Positions 1 to 8,366 of a DNA stretch of 64,000 nt are shown here, in pieces. How positions within the stretch are numbered: position 1 is the first letter of the stretch; each line of letters starts with the position of its first letter. A program made the position numbers and the translations under genes. The notes under the pieces were generated by a model. That model saw only the letters and a list, made by a program, of their open reading frames with translations. It searched no databases and was not told the origin of the DNA. Source of the DNA: Pseudoalteromonas flavipulchra NCIMB 2033 = ATCC BAA-314. GTDB taxonomy: Bacteria; Pseudomonadota; Gammaproteobacteria; Enterobacterales; Alteromonadaceae. The stretch spans positions 479,398 to 543,397 of the forward strand of contig JWIH01000020.1 of the NCBI GenBank assembly GCA_000814665.1. Direction: 5' to 3'.

Positions 1-1
1 G

Positions 2-499
2 GAGCGGATCATACAAGCAGCCAAATTGCAGATGAAGGAAAGTAGAAAAGTGCCTAGTATTCGAGCGTTGGCGAGCAGCCTACATGTCGATGCGATGGCA
101 ATTTATCACTACTTTAAAAACAAACAGGCTTTGCTCGAAGCTTTGACCTGCTCTTTAGTCGATGAAATATATGAACCTAGCTGCGATGAACAGTGGCAAA
201 CAGAACTGCAAAAGCTCAGTGCAAGTTATTTACAGCTACTCGACGACTATCCAGGGTTGTTAACTGTGCTGCTGTCAATGGACTCAGAGGGTCCAGCTCA
301 AGTATTTCAAACTCGATTTGAAGAAGTGACTCAAACGCTTGAATTACAGGGGCAGGTACAACAAGATGCGATTTGCTTACTGGTTGATTATTTACATGGG
401 GTAGCACTTGCTATGGAGTGTAACCCAGATAGAGAAGCGTTAAATGTCTCGATGACAAACGGTGCAATTGCACTAATTTGTAAAGCGATTGAGGCTTAA
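2..499 (+). CDS. TetR-family transcriptional regulator, 5' end cut by the window
   Basis: The reading frame is open from base 2, so the true start lies left of the window; an internal TTG at 26 is not a credible start because the helix-turn-helix begins before it. The visible N-terminal part (ERIIQAAKLQMKES, then VPSIRALASSLHVDAMAIYHYFKNKQALLEAL) is a classic TetR_N DNA-binding domain ending in the YHYFKNK recognition helix. The rest is a helical ligand-binding domain of about 110 residues that I cannot assign to a ligand. A one-component repressor controlling a nearby gene is the usual role in this family; its target is not visible here. Confidence 0.85.
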   Translation, partial: ERIIQAAKLQMKESRKVPSIRALASSLHVDAMAIYHYFKNKQALLEALTCSLVDEIYEPSCDEQWQTELQKLSASYLQLLDDYPGLLTVLLSMDSEGPAQVFQTRFEEVTQTLELQGQVQQDAICLLVDYLHGVALAMECNPDREALNVSMTNGAIALICKAIEA

Positions 500-558
500 G
501 TGTCATTGCGTTGTGGCGTTGTAAAGGGGCATTACAAAGCGTTTAGGCAAAGTACCTG

Positions 559-1353
559 TTAGGGACGCTTGAGATAGCGGTTTGGAGTGGTACCGATTAT
601 TTCTTTAAAATCTCTTATAAGGTGGGACTGATCGGTATAGTTCAACTGAGCAACAATGTCTGCCATTGTAGTCGCATCAGATTCAAGCAGTGCAAGCGCT
701 TGGTGCAGGCGATACTTTCGAATTAGCCATTTGGGACTAAAACCGATGTAATGTTGGCAAAGCCTTTGTATTTGTCGTATTGGCATGTCGCATTGTTTGG
801 CCAGTTGCTCAACCGTAAAAATATCGCTGTGATCTTGCAAAGTGTTGAGAATATCTTCAGCCATAGCAGCACCTGTGCTTTGAGGGAGTGTAAACGACAT
901 TAAAAATTGTGATAGCACTTTTACCCGCTCTGCATCATCACTTGCCGTTGCTAATGAAGAAACAAGTGAACTTGACGGCACATCGCAAAGATGCTCCCAA
1001 GAAAAGGTTTTATCGACACATGCCAAAGGGGTGATATCAAATCGTTCTACTAGGGCTCCGACCCTAAATTTAACCCCCAAGATCTGCCCTTTTCCATGCA
1101 TTGTGTAATTGTATACTTTGCTTACAGGGCCAATAATTTTTATTTCATCGGTACTTAGCAGTAAATGAAAGTTGGGATCAGGTAAGTTTCTTTGTGTATG
1201 GGTTTTATTATCCGGCAAACTCCAGTCGACAAACCAAAATTGCTCGACAAGACCTTTTAACTCTGTGCATGGGAAATACCGTCTAAGCTGGTAATTTGGA
1301 GCGCTTTGTTGTTGGTGAAGTACGCCGTTGATTGGGCTAAGGTTAGATTTCAT
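559..1353 (-). CDS. AraC-family transcriptional regulator
   Basis: A 264-residue regulator. I place the start at the ATG at 1353 (MKSNLSPINGV), preceded by AAGGCAG, rather than at the far upstream in-frame codon at 1503. The N-terminal 150 residues (PDPNFHLLLSTDE, GQILGVKFRVGA) resemble the DUF6597-type sensor region of AraC regulators. The C-terminus carries two helix-turn-helix units, FTVEQLAKQCDMPIRQIQRL and DIVAQLNYTDQSHLIRDFK, followed by GTTPNRYL, the usual AraC ending. It is divergent from the DUF3224 gene with about 145 bp between, so it may control that gene. Ligand unknown. Confidence 0.88.
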   Translation of the reverse strand: MKSNLSPINGVLHQQQSAPNYQLRRYFPCTELKGLVEQFWFVDWSLPDNKTHTQRNLPDPNFHLLLSTDEIKIIGPVSKVYNYTMHGKGQILGVKFRVGALVERFDITPLACVDKTFSWEHLCDVPSSSLVSSLATASDDAERVKVLSQFLMSFTLPQSTGAAMAEDILNTLQDHSDIFTVEQLAKQCDMPIRQIQRLCQHYIGFSPKWLIRKYRLHQALALLESDATTMADIVAQLNYTDQSHLIRDFKEIIGTTPNRYLKRP

Positions 1354-1497
1354 CGCTGCCTTGTTATGGATCGAGCTCTTTGTTTGTTGTCGTGTTTTTA
1401 CAATACCGATTTTAATTTGCGTGCTAGATTTAAAACAAGCTGCATGAAACTGCAGAGCAAGGTCAAACTCTTCTACTATAAAATTAAGGGAAATGCG

Positions 1498-1878
1498 ATG
1501 CAACTAACAGGTGTGTACGAAATTATCAATTGGCAAGAAACCACAGAAAAACAATTTGATGATGGTGCTAAACTCTCCAAAGCCGTGGTGAGCCTCAGTT
1601 ATGAAGGCGAAATTGAAGGCAGTAGCGAAGTTTATTATCAGCTTCACTATACTGAAGAGGGAGATGTTGAGTTTAATGGCTTTGAAGCAGTAATCGGGTG
1701 CTTTTCTGGGCAACAGGGGAAGGTTGTATTGATGCACGATGGTCGTTTTAAGCACGGTAAAGCACATAGTAATTTTACGGTGGTACAGAGCGATGTTGGC
1801 GCGATTGCGGTGGGTGATAAAGGGTCATTTGAGTCGACAGAGGGAAAAAAGGCAAACTACCAAATAACACATAACTGA
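1498..1878 (+). CDS. DUF3224 domain-containing protein
   Basis: A 126-residue cytosolic protein starting at the ATG at 1498, preceded by AAGGG. The sequence has the DUF3224 pattern: a short N-terminal motif ending in W, then LSKAVVSLSYEGEIEGSS, a FxGFEAVIG-type core, VVLMHDGRF and a final DKGSFESTEG strand. The family forms a small beta-barrel related to allene-oxide-cyclase-like folds; its function is unknown. It is divergent from the AraC regulator, a common partner arrangement for small stress- or ligand-responsive proteins. The longer in-frame upstream extension overlaps the regulator's start and is rejected. Confidence 0.85.
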   Translation: MQLTGVYEIINWQETTEKQFDDGAKLSKAVVSLSYEGEIEGSSEVYYQLHYTEEGDVEFNGFEAVIGCFSGQQGKVVLMHDGRFKHGKAHSNFTVVQSDVGAIAVGDKGSFESTEGKKANYQITHN

Positions 1879-1897
1879 TAGCTTCAATGTTATTACG

Positions 1898-2515
1898 CTA
1901 GGCTAAGTAGCGGTGTCTTCTCATGTCTAGCGTGTACAGCGCATCAACTAACTCAGCAAAGTGACTAATGACGACATCTGCTTGCTCTGCGTAGTGAGGT
2001 TTGTCATTGGGGGCAAACAAGCATGACGGCATATTGGCGTTATGTGCCGCCTCTATATCGTAGAGGTAATCGCCAACATAAACACATTGATAAGGTGGCA
2101 CTTGCCAGGTCTGAGCAACTTGCAGCAGCGCGGCTGGGTCTGGTTTAGCTGGCGCGTCGTCTCTCGTCAAAATCAATGGAATTGGCAATCCCGCTATTTT
2201 AAGCTTCAATCGCGCCGCTTTCGCAAAGTTTCTGGTCACAACGGCAAGCGGGACCCCCATTCTCGAAAGATGCCCAATGGATTCCTTAACCCCAGGAATA
2301 ACTTCACAGTGCTGTGCGTCACATAATTCATGTTGGTGGACGATGTTCATGGCCTCTTCACGCATATAAGGTGAAGGCAATCCACTGATAAAACTGAGTA
2401 AGTCTTGCCCTACCGGACAGCCAATTTGTGCCCGAATAAGTGAGAAGTCGAGTTCAGATGTCACTAGTGTGCCATCTAGGTCAAAAATGATGCCTTTAAC
2501 CGGTATCCTATCCAT
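1898..2515 (-). CDS. HAD-superfamily hydrolase (phosphatase-like)
   Basis: A 205-residue HAD hydrolase. Motif I is FDLDGTLV (nucleophile and acid/base aspartates), motif II is VVTRN, motif III is the lysine in AKPDP, and motif IV is VGDYLYDIEAA. The helical cap between motifs I and II is typical of subfamily IA, as in phosphoglycolate-phosphatase-like enzymes. The start at 2515 (MDRIPVKG) is chosen because AAAGGA lies 8 bases upstream; an ATG at 2539 has no ribosome binding site. Substrate cannot be deduced. It is followed by a strong hairpin before the next gene. Confidence 0.88.
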   Translation of the reverse strand: MDRIPVKGIIFDLDGTLVTSELDFSLIRAQIGCPVGQDLLSFISGLPSPYMREEAMNIVHQHELCDAQHCEVIPGVKESIGHLSRMGVPLAVVTRNFAKAARLKLKIAGLPIPLILTRDDAPAKPDPAALLQVAQTWQVPPYQCVYVGDYLYDIEAAHNANMPSCLFAPNDKPHYAEQADVVISHFAELVDALYTLDMRRHRYLA

Positions 2516-2624
2516 TTTTAATATCCTTTGGTTTCGCATGTGTACTGCGTAGCCCTACTTAAAGGTAGGTACGTAATTGAAGTTTGTAAAGATCAAGACG
2601 ATGGAGTTTTGCTTTTGCGAGATG

Positions 2625-2659
2625 AGTGGCTCACTGAGGGTAACAGTGAGCCACTTTTT
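2625..2659. terminator. Hairpin with T-tract between HAD and ybbP genes
   Basis: An 11-bp perfect stem (AGTGGCTCACT with AGTGAGCCACT) encloses a 9-base loop and is followed on the + strand by TTTTTA. The neighbouring genes both run on the minus strand, so the better T-tract faces the wrong way for them. It may still act as a terminator for the minus-strand ABC operon or for antisense transcription. Confidence 0.6.
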
Positions 2660-2674
2660 AGACTTTTCGAAGTT

Positions 2675-5176
2675 TTATGCGAGTTTGCGTAGTAGCCCTT
2701 GCGTGTTTTGTTTCATAGTGTTCGCCACCATAAAGTAACCAATCACAGCGACGAACGTTGCGCCAGTTGCAGGCCCTAATAGCCAAATATAGGGGTGTAA
2801 GCGGCCATCTACATCGAATGTTTGGACTTGGATCACAAAAAGTGCAATGTCACTGACCACGGCAGCTACCAGCCCTGCCAATCCGCCAAGTAATAAAAAC
2901 TCATAAAGCGTGGCGAGTTTTATCAAACGACCTTTGGCACCGAGTGTGCGCAAGATAACGATTTCTTGCATACGTTCGGCAAGGCTCGCCTGAACCTGAG
3001 AAATGAGCACCAAAGAACCGCTGATAAGCACGATACTAAGTACAAAGCTAATCGCCAGTGAGACTTGAGAAATCATCGACTGCGCCTGTTTGAGCTGGCT
3101 TTGAATGTCTATCATGCTAATTGTTGGATACGCCTTCAAAAACTGACTAATAACCTTAGTGTCTGCTATTTCAAGCTTGGCGGCAGTAAAGTAAGTCACT
3201 GGGAATTGGCCGGCGATTTTATCGTTAAATATCATCACAAAGTTAGGTTTCAGCGAGCCCCAATTGACACTACGTAAACTCGTCACTTTGGCTTCAATTG
3301 TTTGGCTATTGATTAGGAAGCTAAGCGTGTCCCCCACTTTTATCCCTACCCGCTCGGCAAGCCCCTGGGCGACGGAAACTTGAAGTGCATCAGAGTCATC
3401 AAACCACTCACCATCGACTACTTCATTGCCCGCTGGCAATTCATCTAGCCAGGTAAGGTTGAGCTCTCGCCCTACCCCTTCTCGTGCATCTTCGTCTTTT
3501 TCTTCACCTTCTTGTAGTGAGACCCGGCGCGCAAATTCTTCGCCATTCAGCGCATTGACACGGCCCAAAAAGACGGGATAAAAATGTTCATGCTTGATGC
3601 CACTTTCATCGAGTTTGCTTTGCATTGGCTGAATTTCTTGTTCCATGATATTGATAAAAAACGCATTGGGTGCGTCTTCTGGAACTTGCATCTGCCAATC
3701 TGAGATCATGTCATTTTTCAGCACCACTAAAAACAACATTAATTTGATAGCCAGAGCAAAGCTAATAAGCTGTACCGCATTTGCATTGGCACGTTTTTGC
3801 AGTGTGGCAATGGCAAGAGACCAACTTGAGCCTGGGCTCAACCCCAGTTTTCTGCCCGCTGAAAATAACAGTCGTGAGATCACGTATAGCACGGCCATGA
3901 GTAGCAAGGTTGCGCCGAATAAAATCGCGGTGATCTTAATATCGCGACTAAATAGCCACATTAACCCAAAAATAGTTAATACAGAGAGCGCCATATGAAT
4001 TCGGCTAATCGCAATGGTGTCTCCAAGATTACGTCTTAGGACGCGCAGCGGCGGGATATCAAATAAATCTAATAGTGGTTTTAATGAAAACATCATTGCA
4101 CACACCACACCCACGGCAATGCTCAACAGCCAAGGCCTAAAGCCGGCTTCAGGCAGGGCTGTATCCATAAAGTTAATCAGGTAAGCGGCCCCAACACTTT
4201 GCAGTCCGTAACCAATTGCAAGACCAACCACAACGGAAAAAAAGGTCACTAAAGAAAGGTGTAATAGATAAATACGACGGATGGTTTTGCGACTACCGCC
4301 GAGCGTTTTCATCATGGCGACAGGATCATATTGGCGCTCACAATAGCGCTTTGCAGATACCGCCATCGCCACAGCAGCGAGCATGATCCCAAATAGTCCA
4401 GCAAGGAGCAAAAAGCTCTCCGAGCGAGCTAAGTTTTCACCCAAAGGTGATTGCCTGTCTTTTATTCCCTGCCAAGATTGGTTGCTCTTGAGTTGCGGCT
4501 TGAGCCAAGTGTAGTACTCTCCCAGCTGCTGCTCTGAGCCCGAAAATAGTAGGCGGTAAAATACTCGGCTCCCGGGTTGAATGGCTTTAGTCACCGCAAT
4601 ATCATCATAATTAATAAGGACGCGTTTGTTCCCCGCCAGCGAGAAGAAAGGGGCATCAGGCTCGCTAATGAGCACCTTACTCACGGTAAACTGCCCTGCC
4701 CCTATTTCTACCACGTCGCCAATGTTAAGGCCAAGGGAATAAAACAAGCCTTCGCTGAGCCATACATTACCCTTTTTCGGAGCGGCTTGAACTTGGTAAT
4801 TCTCGCCATTAAGGCTGTCTCTTAAAGTAAGTTTACCTCTCAGTGGATATGTCTCTGTCACCGCTTTTAGCGCGCCAAGTATTAACTCATCGTTGGCAAA
4901 TAACATCGAGTCAAAATACACTTGCTTAGCGGTATTTAAGCCAAACTCTCGTGCTGTGGTCAGTACTCGGTCGTCGAAATCATGATTGCTTGAAAGCCGC
5001 CTGTCAGCAGCAATAAAATCTGCGGATTTTTGTTCTAAATTCAAACGGATCCGCTCGGTAATGGAAGACAAGCTAAACACTGTCAATACTGCAAGCGCAA
5101 TTGCAGCTAGGATGATGGTGAGCTCGCCCCGTCTAAATTCCCTTGAGAATAAAGTAAGTGCTAACTTAAACCACAT
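2675..5176 (-). CDS. ybbP: FtsX-like ABC transporter permease (YbbP family)
   Basis: An 833-residue inner-membrane permease with the YbbP layout. One N-terminal membrane segment is followed by a periplasmic MacB_PCD-like domain, three FtsX helices around residues 255-365, a central pair of helices, a second periplasmic domain, and three C-terminal helices ending near residue 820. LREFRRGEL at the start and VILRTLGAKG in the C-terminal FtsX box are family hallmarks (the corresponding first box is KTLGGSRK). It pairs with the ATPase at 5166-5879; the start overlaps that gene's end by 11 bp, implying translational coupling. The E. coli complex has no firmly established substrate; lipoprotein or lipid handling is the usual suggestion. 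Confidence 0.9.
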   Translation of the reverse strand: MWFKLALTLFSREFRRGELTIILAAIALAVLTVFSLSSITERIRLNLEQKSADFIAADRRLSSNHDFDDRVLTTAREFGLNTAKQVYFDSMLFANDELILGALKAVTETYPLRGKLTLRDSLNGENYQVQAAPKKGNVWLSEGLFYSLGLNIGDVVEIGAGQFTVSKVLISEPDAPFFSLAGNKRVLINYDDIAVTKAIQPGSRVFYRLLFSGSEQQLGEYYTWLKPQLKSNQSWQGIKDRQSPLGENLARSESFLLLAGLFGIMLAAVAMAVSAKRYCERQYDPVAMMKTLGGSRKTIRRIYLLHLSLVTFFSVVVGLAIGYGLQSVGAAYLINFMDTALPEAGFRPWLLSIAVGVVCAMMFSLKPLLDLFDIPPLRVLRRNLGDTIAISRIHMALSVLTIFGLMWLFSRDIKITAILFGATLLLMAVLYVISRLLFSAGRKLGLSPGSSWSLAIATLQKRANANAVQLISFALAIKLMLFLVVLKNDMISDWQMQVPEDAPNAFFINIMEQEIQPMQSKLDESGIKHEHFYPVFLGRVNALNGEEFARRVSLQEGEEKDEDAREGVGRELNLTWLDELPAGNEVVDGEWFDDSDALQVSVAQGLAERVGIKVGDTLSFLINSQTIEAKVTSLRSVNWGSLKPNFVMIFNDKIAGQFPVTYFTAAKLEIADTKVISQFLKAYPTISMIDIQSQLKQAQSMISQVSLAISFVLSIVLISGSLVLISQVQASLAERMQEIVILRTLGAKGRLIKLATLYEFLLLGGLAGLVAAVVSDIALFVIQVQTFDVDGRLHPYIWLLGPATGATFVAVIGYFMVANTMKQNTQGLLRKLA

Positions 5177-5879
5177 TGACGGCCGCTCCTTGTTTTATTA
5201 CTTCTAATTTCCCAGCTTCAATATGAATGATGCGGTCACACTGTTGAGCGAGTTGCTCATCATGGGTAACAAGAACCAAAGTGGTGCCATTCTCTTTGTT
5301 TAGGTCAAACAGTAAACGCTCGATAAGATGGCCGTTTTTACTGTCTAAATTGGCCGATGGCTCGTCGGCGAATAAGATCTTGGGCTTGCCAACAAAGGCT
5401 CTGGCGATGGCTACTCGTTGCTGTTCGCCACCCGAAAGTTGTGAAGGATAGTGCGTTAGACGATGGGACAAGCCGACCTTTTCTAATAACTCTGTCGCTT
5501 GATTTTTTGCACCTTTGTCCCCAGCTAATTCAGCAGGAAGCATCACATTTTCAAGCGCCGTTAGGCTTTGCACTAGCATAAATGACTGAAATACGAAGCC
5601 GACTTTTTCTGCTCGCAGTTGAGCTCGAGCTTCTTCATCCATTTTTTGTAATGATTCGCCATCTAAATGAACTTCTCCTTTGGATGCGATATCTAAGCCG
5701 GCAAGCAAACTAAGTAAGGTTGACTTACCAGAGCCAGAAGCGCCAACGATTGCCACGGACTCACCTGACTTGACAGTGAAATCGATATCACTAAGGATAG
5801 TGAGATTACCTTCGACGGTAGAGACCTGTTTAGTAAGGCCTTTTACTTGGATCATATTTAACTGAGAAAGCACTGACAT
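5166..5879 (-). CDS. ybbA: ABC transporter ATP-binding protein (YbbA/LolD family)
   Basis: A 237-residue ATPase with Walker A GASGSGKST, signature LSGGEQQRVAIARA, Walker B ILFADEPSANLD and H-loop LVTHD. This is the MacB/LolD/YbbA type. Two starts are possible: ATG 5879, preceded by AGGA, or ATG 5855 (MIQVKGLTK), which matches usual family length better. If the first is used, its start codon lies inside the palindrome CATG shared with the start codon of tesA on the other strand. It forms an operon with ybbP and sits head-to-head with tesA, as in E. coli. Confidence 0.9.
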   Translation of the reverse strand: MSVLSQLNMIQVKGLTKQVSTVEGNLTILSDIDFTVKSGESVAIVGASGSGKSTLLSLLAGLDIASKGEVHLDGESLQKMDEEARAQLRAEKVGFVFQSFMLVQSLTALENVMLPAELAGDKGAKNQATELLEKVGLSHRLTHYPSQLSGGEQQRVAIARAFVGKPKILFADEPSANLDSKNGHLIERLLFDLNKENGTTLVLVTHDEQLAQQCDRIIHIEAGKLEVIKQGAAVNVV

Positions 5880-6498
5880 GAAGTACTATTTCCTAAAGTT
5901 GTTGTTCATACTTGTTATTGTAATGACGCCGTTAAGCGCAAATGCCAAGCAAAAACTCATGATAGTTGGTGATAGCTTAAGCGCCGCTTATGGCCTGAAA
6001 CAAGATGATGGTTGGGTTAAATTGTTACAAAATAAATACGAAACAGAACAAAATCCGATCGAAATTATCAATGTTAGCGTTAGCGGTCAAACAACAGGTA
6101 ATGCTGTGGCAAAACTAAATCAGCAATTGAAAACGATTTCGCCTACTCATGTATTAATCGAGTTGGGCGGTAATGATGGCTTGCGCGGTTTCCCTGTGAA
6201 AAGGTTAAAGGCAAATCTCACACAGCTGGTGCAATCTAGTCAACAAGCAGGCGCCAACGTTGCTGTAATGGAAATCCAAATACCTCCTAACTTAGGTCCA
6301 CGTTATACCAGTATGTTTACCGAGAGCTACCAACAAGTGACAGAGCAAACCGGTAGCTATCTAATGCCCTACTTTATGTTAGAAGTGGCGGACAAACCGG
6401 AGTTAATGCAAAACGATAACCTACACCCAAACAAAGAAGCACAACCTCTAATCCGCGACTTTATGTATCAAGAAATAAATCAATGGCTGACAAAGTAA
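5878..6498 (+). CDS. tesA: Multifunctional acyl-CoA thioesterase I / lysophospholipase L1
   Basis: A 206-residue periplasmic SGNH hydrolase. A signal peptide covers about residues 1-24 (ending SANA). Block I is GDSLSAAYGL with nucleophile Ser33, block III is GGNDGLRG with Asn99, and block V is DNLHPN with Asp180 and His183. The length matches TesA. In E. coli it hydrolyses acyl-CoA thioesters, lysophospholipids and arylesters in the periplasm. It is divergent from ybbA, the conserved genomic arrangement, and is followed by a strong terminator. Confidence 0.95.
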   Translation: MKYYFLKLLFILVIVMTPLSANAKQKLMIVGDSLSAAYGLKQDDGWVKLLQNKYETEQNPIEIINVSVSGQTTGNAVAKLNQQLKTISPTHVLIELGGNDGLRGFPVKRLKANLTQLVQSSQQAGANVAVMEIQIPPNLGPRYTSMFTESYQQVTEQTGSYLMPYFMLEVADKPELMQNDNLHPNKEAQPLIRDFMYQEINQWLTK

Positions 6499-6515
6499 GC
6501 ATACTAAGCGCGAAA

Positions 6516-6541
6516 AAACCCGCTAAGAGCGCGGGTTTGGG
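6516..6541. terminator. Bidirectional terminator after tesA
   Basis: An 8-bp stem AAACCCGC / GCGGGTTT with a 7-base loop and T/A-rich flanks on both sides. It separates the convergent tesA and metalloprotease genes. Confidence 0.8.
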
Positions 6542-6574
6542 TGTGTTTTAGTTTGAAACTTGAACATAAAGCGA

Positions 6575-7315
6575 TTACTTGAAGTTTGCGATGCTCGTTT
6601 TAGTCGCATCTACCGTTTTCCAAGCATATGATTGACCAACGACACCGTAAGGCACACCGCCAAGAGACCAGTTCGGGTTTGCGAAGTAGTCGTACTGTGT
6701 TGCATTACCAAATACATGTGGGTAAGCCATGATACTGGCGAAGTTGTCTTGTACACCGTGGCCCATGCCATCAACGTATACACCACCGCTGGTGTCACCT
6801 TGTTTGCGTGAATGCGCTAGACCTTGATTGTGGCCAAGTTCATGAACAAATGTTGTTGCACCACAATCGATACCTGTAATGCTGAACATACGGTTGCTCA
6901 TGCTTGAATATAGGTTGCCATTGCTACCTTGACCTACCCAAGCTAGACCACATGTGATGTAGTTACCATTGCGCTCACCTGTACCAAGTACTGCGACCAT
7001 ATCTGCACGCCAAGTATTACGTAGGTTAGCTACATAGCTGCTGTTAGTCACAGAGTCTAACCAAGCACTCGTTGGTGTGATGTTGTAGTTACCTAAGTTT
7101 TGCGTACCTGCAAGGCGTAGTTGCAGATCGATACCGTTCTGGCTGTAAACTTGGTTTGTAAACGCAATCAACTGATTGATTTTAGTATTAATGTTTGATG
7201 TAGCAGCCGCTGACTGGTCAGTATAAAGAATACCGATATCAACGGTGACTGCTGATGCGCTTGCAGATAGAGCGAGTGCTGTTGCCAGCGATGCTGCCTT
7301 TACTGTTGTATTCAT
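6575..7315 (-). CDS. Secreted metzincin zinc metalloprotease (M12/M72-like)
   Basis: A 246-residue exported protease. The first 22 residues form a signal peptide (ending SASASA). The zinc site HELGHNQGLAH at residues 158-168 is a complete HExxHxxGxxH metzincin signature, and ASIMAYP supplies the Met-turn. The surrounding region (IDCGATTFV before the site, an N-terminal VDIGILYTDQSAA) is like reprolysin-type and peptidyl-Asp metalloendopeptidase families. Those enzymes normally carry a long N-terminal propeptide in the same chain. Here the mature domain starts straight after the signal peptide and the propeptide-like region is in the gene 15 bp upstream. AAAGGA precedes the start. Substrate unknown. 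Confidence 0.88.
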   Translation of the reverse strand: MNTTVKAASLATALALSASASAVTVDIGILYTDQSAAATSNINTKINQLIAFTNQVYSQNGIDLQLRLAGTQNLGNYNITPTSAWLDSVTNSSYVANLRNTWRADMVAVLGTGERNGNYITCGLAWVGQGSNGNLYSSMSNRMFSITGIDCGATTFVHELGHNQGLAHSRKQGDTSGGVYVDGMGHGVQDNFASIMAYPHVFGNATQYDYFANPNWSLGGVPYGVVGQSYAWKTVDATKTSIANFK

Positions 7316-7330
7316 TGTTTTTCCTTTCTT

Positions 7331-8032
7331 TTAGTTAACGTTACTTTTGGGTTGAAAAATATCTTCCTTCACAGAAACTGAGTTATGTTCTGTTTCGTCA
7401 TGACTATCATGCGGATGCAGTTCTTCTTCTTTGTGAGAGCGATATAAGTCTCGCTTGGCTGCGATCCAGCCAAATTGGTCTTTTGACTCGAATACATAGT
7501 TGCCGCTTGGTGCGGTGAGTTGACCATATACGGCGTCTTTGCCTACCGTCAAAACGGTGGTATGGAAACGACCATCAGCACCAGTGACCTTACCAAAGAC
7601 GCTTTTATCGCCGTTTTCTGCCAAGGATATGCCGGTCACTTCTGCTACAAATGACTCTTGTGTTTGCGGAATAAGCAATTCAAAGTTATCGCCGCCTTCT
7701 AATTTTCTGAGTGTAGGTAAGTCAAATTCAATATAAGCTTCATTGTTTAAGTCTTGTGGTAAAACCTTTGCGGCTGACAGCACGGCTTTTGCTTTATTCG
7801 ATACCTTATTCACCGCATAAAAGTCGCTACTTTTTTGTATTGGCGCTGCTGTAGTGATGGCTTGCTTAGAACCTTGTTCAAGCGTGTCAAGCTCTAGGGT
7901 CGCCTTCGACTCACCTTCTGTGTTGTTCGAAACTTGAATTACATTTGCATGTGAAAGTTGAGCTTCAGGCATCATTTTCCAAAAAGCAATTCCAATAAAA
8001 CCAACAAGTAATGCAACAATGAGCAATCGCAT
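7331..8032 (-). CDS. Membrane-anchored propeptide-like protein paired with the metalloprotease
   Basis: A 233-residue protein with a single N-terminal hydrophobic helix (residues 2-18, no obvious cleavage site). A central domain around residues 85-195 reads YIEFDLPTLRKLEGGDNFEL, then FVAEVTGISLAENGDKSVF, GKVTGADGRFHTTVLTVG, and VYGQLTAPSGNYVFESKDQF. This matches the N-terminal propeptide region that precedes the catalytic domain in single-chain metzincins of this kind (from memory of the family). The C-terminus is rich in His, Glu and Asp (HPHDSHDETEH) and could bind metal. It is the first gene of a two-gene operon with the protease. Likely an inhibitor, chaperone or anchor for it, by inference. 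Confidence 0.65.
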   Translation of the reverse strand: MRLLIVALLVGFIGIAFWKMMPEAQLSHANVIQVSNNTEGESKATLELDTLEQGSKQAITTAAPIQKSSDFYAVNKVSNKAKAVLSAAKVLPQDLNNEAYIEFDLPTLRKLEGGDNFELLIPQTQESFVAEVTGISLAENGDKSVFGKVTGADGRFHTTVLTVGKDAVYGQLTAPSGNYVFESKDQFGWIAAKRDLYRSHKEEELHPHDSHDETEHNSVSVKEDIFQPKSNVN

Positions 8033-8366
8033 AATCCACCACGAATACGTTAATAAGTGGTGAAATACTATTCATTTTGAGGGTTTGTGATCAACTTTAA
8101 ATTTACCAAACGTTTTCATTTGTATTCATTAAAATTAAATATCTTCATGATATATATGTATAAATCTCATTAACAAATCTTTACAATGTGGTGTGGTTAA
8201 ATGTGTTAAGCAGTGGGGTTGTCAAACTAATGTAACTAAAGTGTGTCTTTTTAAAGTGATTGATTAAATTGACTTTATTTTTTCAATTAGTGGCATTATT
8301 TATCTGTTAGTCTCTATCTAGTTGATTTGTATATTTAAAGTTTTCAGCTTTAGTTGACGCTTTTAT
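8033..8366. other. AT-rich gene-free region upstream of the protease operon
   Basis: About 330 bases without a supportable gene. It is strongly AT-rich and must contain the promoter of the minus-strand propeptide/protease operon. No clear operator, repeat or small ORF was recognised. GGTGGA just right of 8032 is the ribosome binding site of the propeptide-like gene. Confidence 0.5.

Noticed and set aside
559-1503. Longer AraC regulator starting at 1503
   Set aside because: The extra 50 residues overlap the divergent DUF3224 gene start and show no homology; ATG 1353 has a ribosome binding site.
5846-5861. Another copy of the 19-bp motif at the ybbA start (GGATCATATTTAACT)
   Set aside because: It is one base short and mismatches the right half of the consensus.
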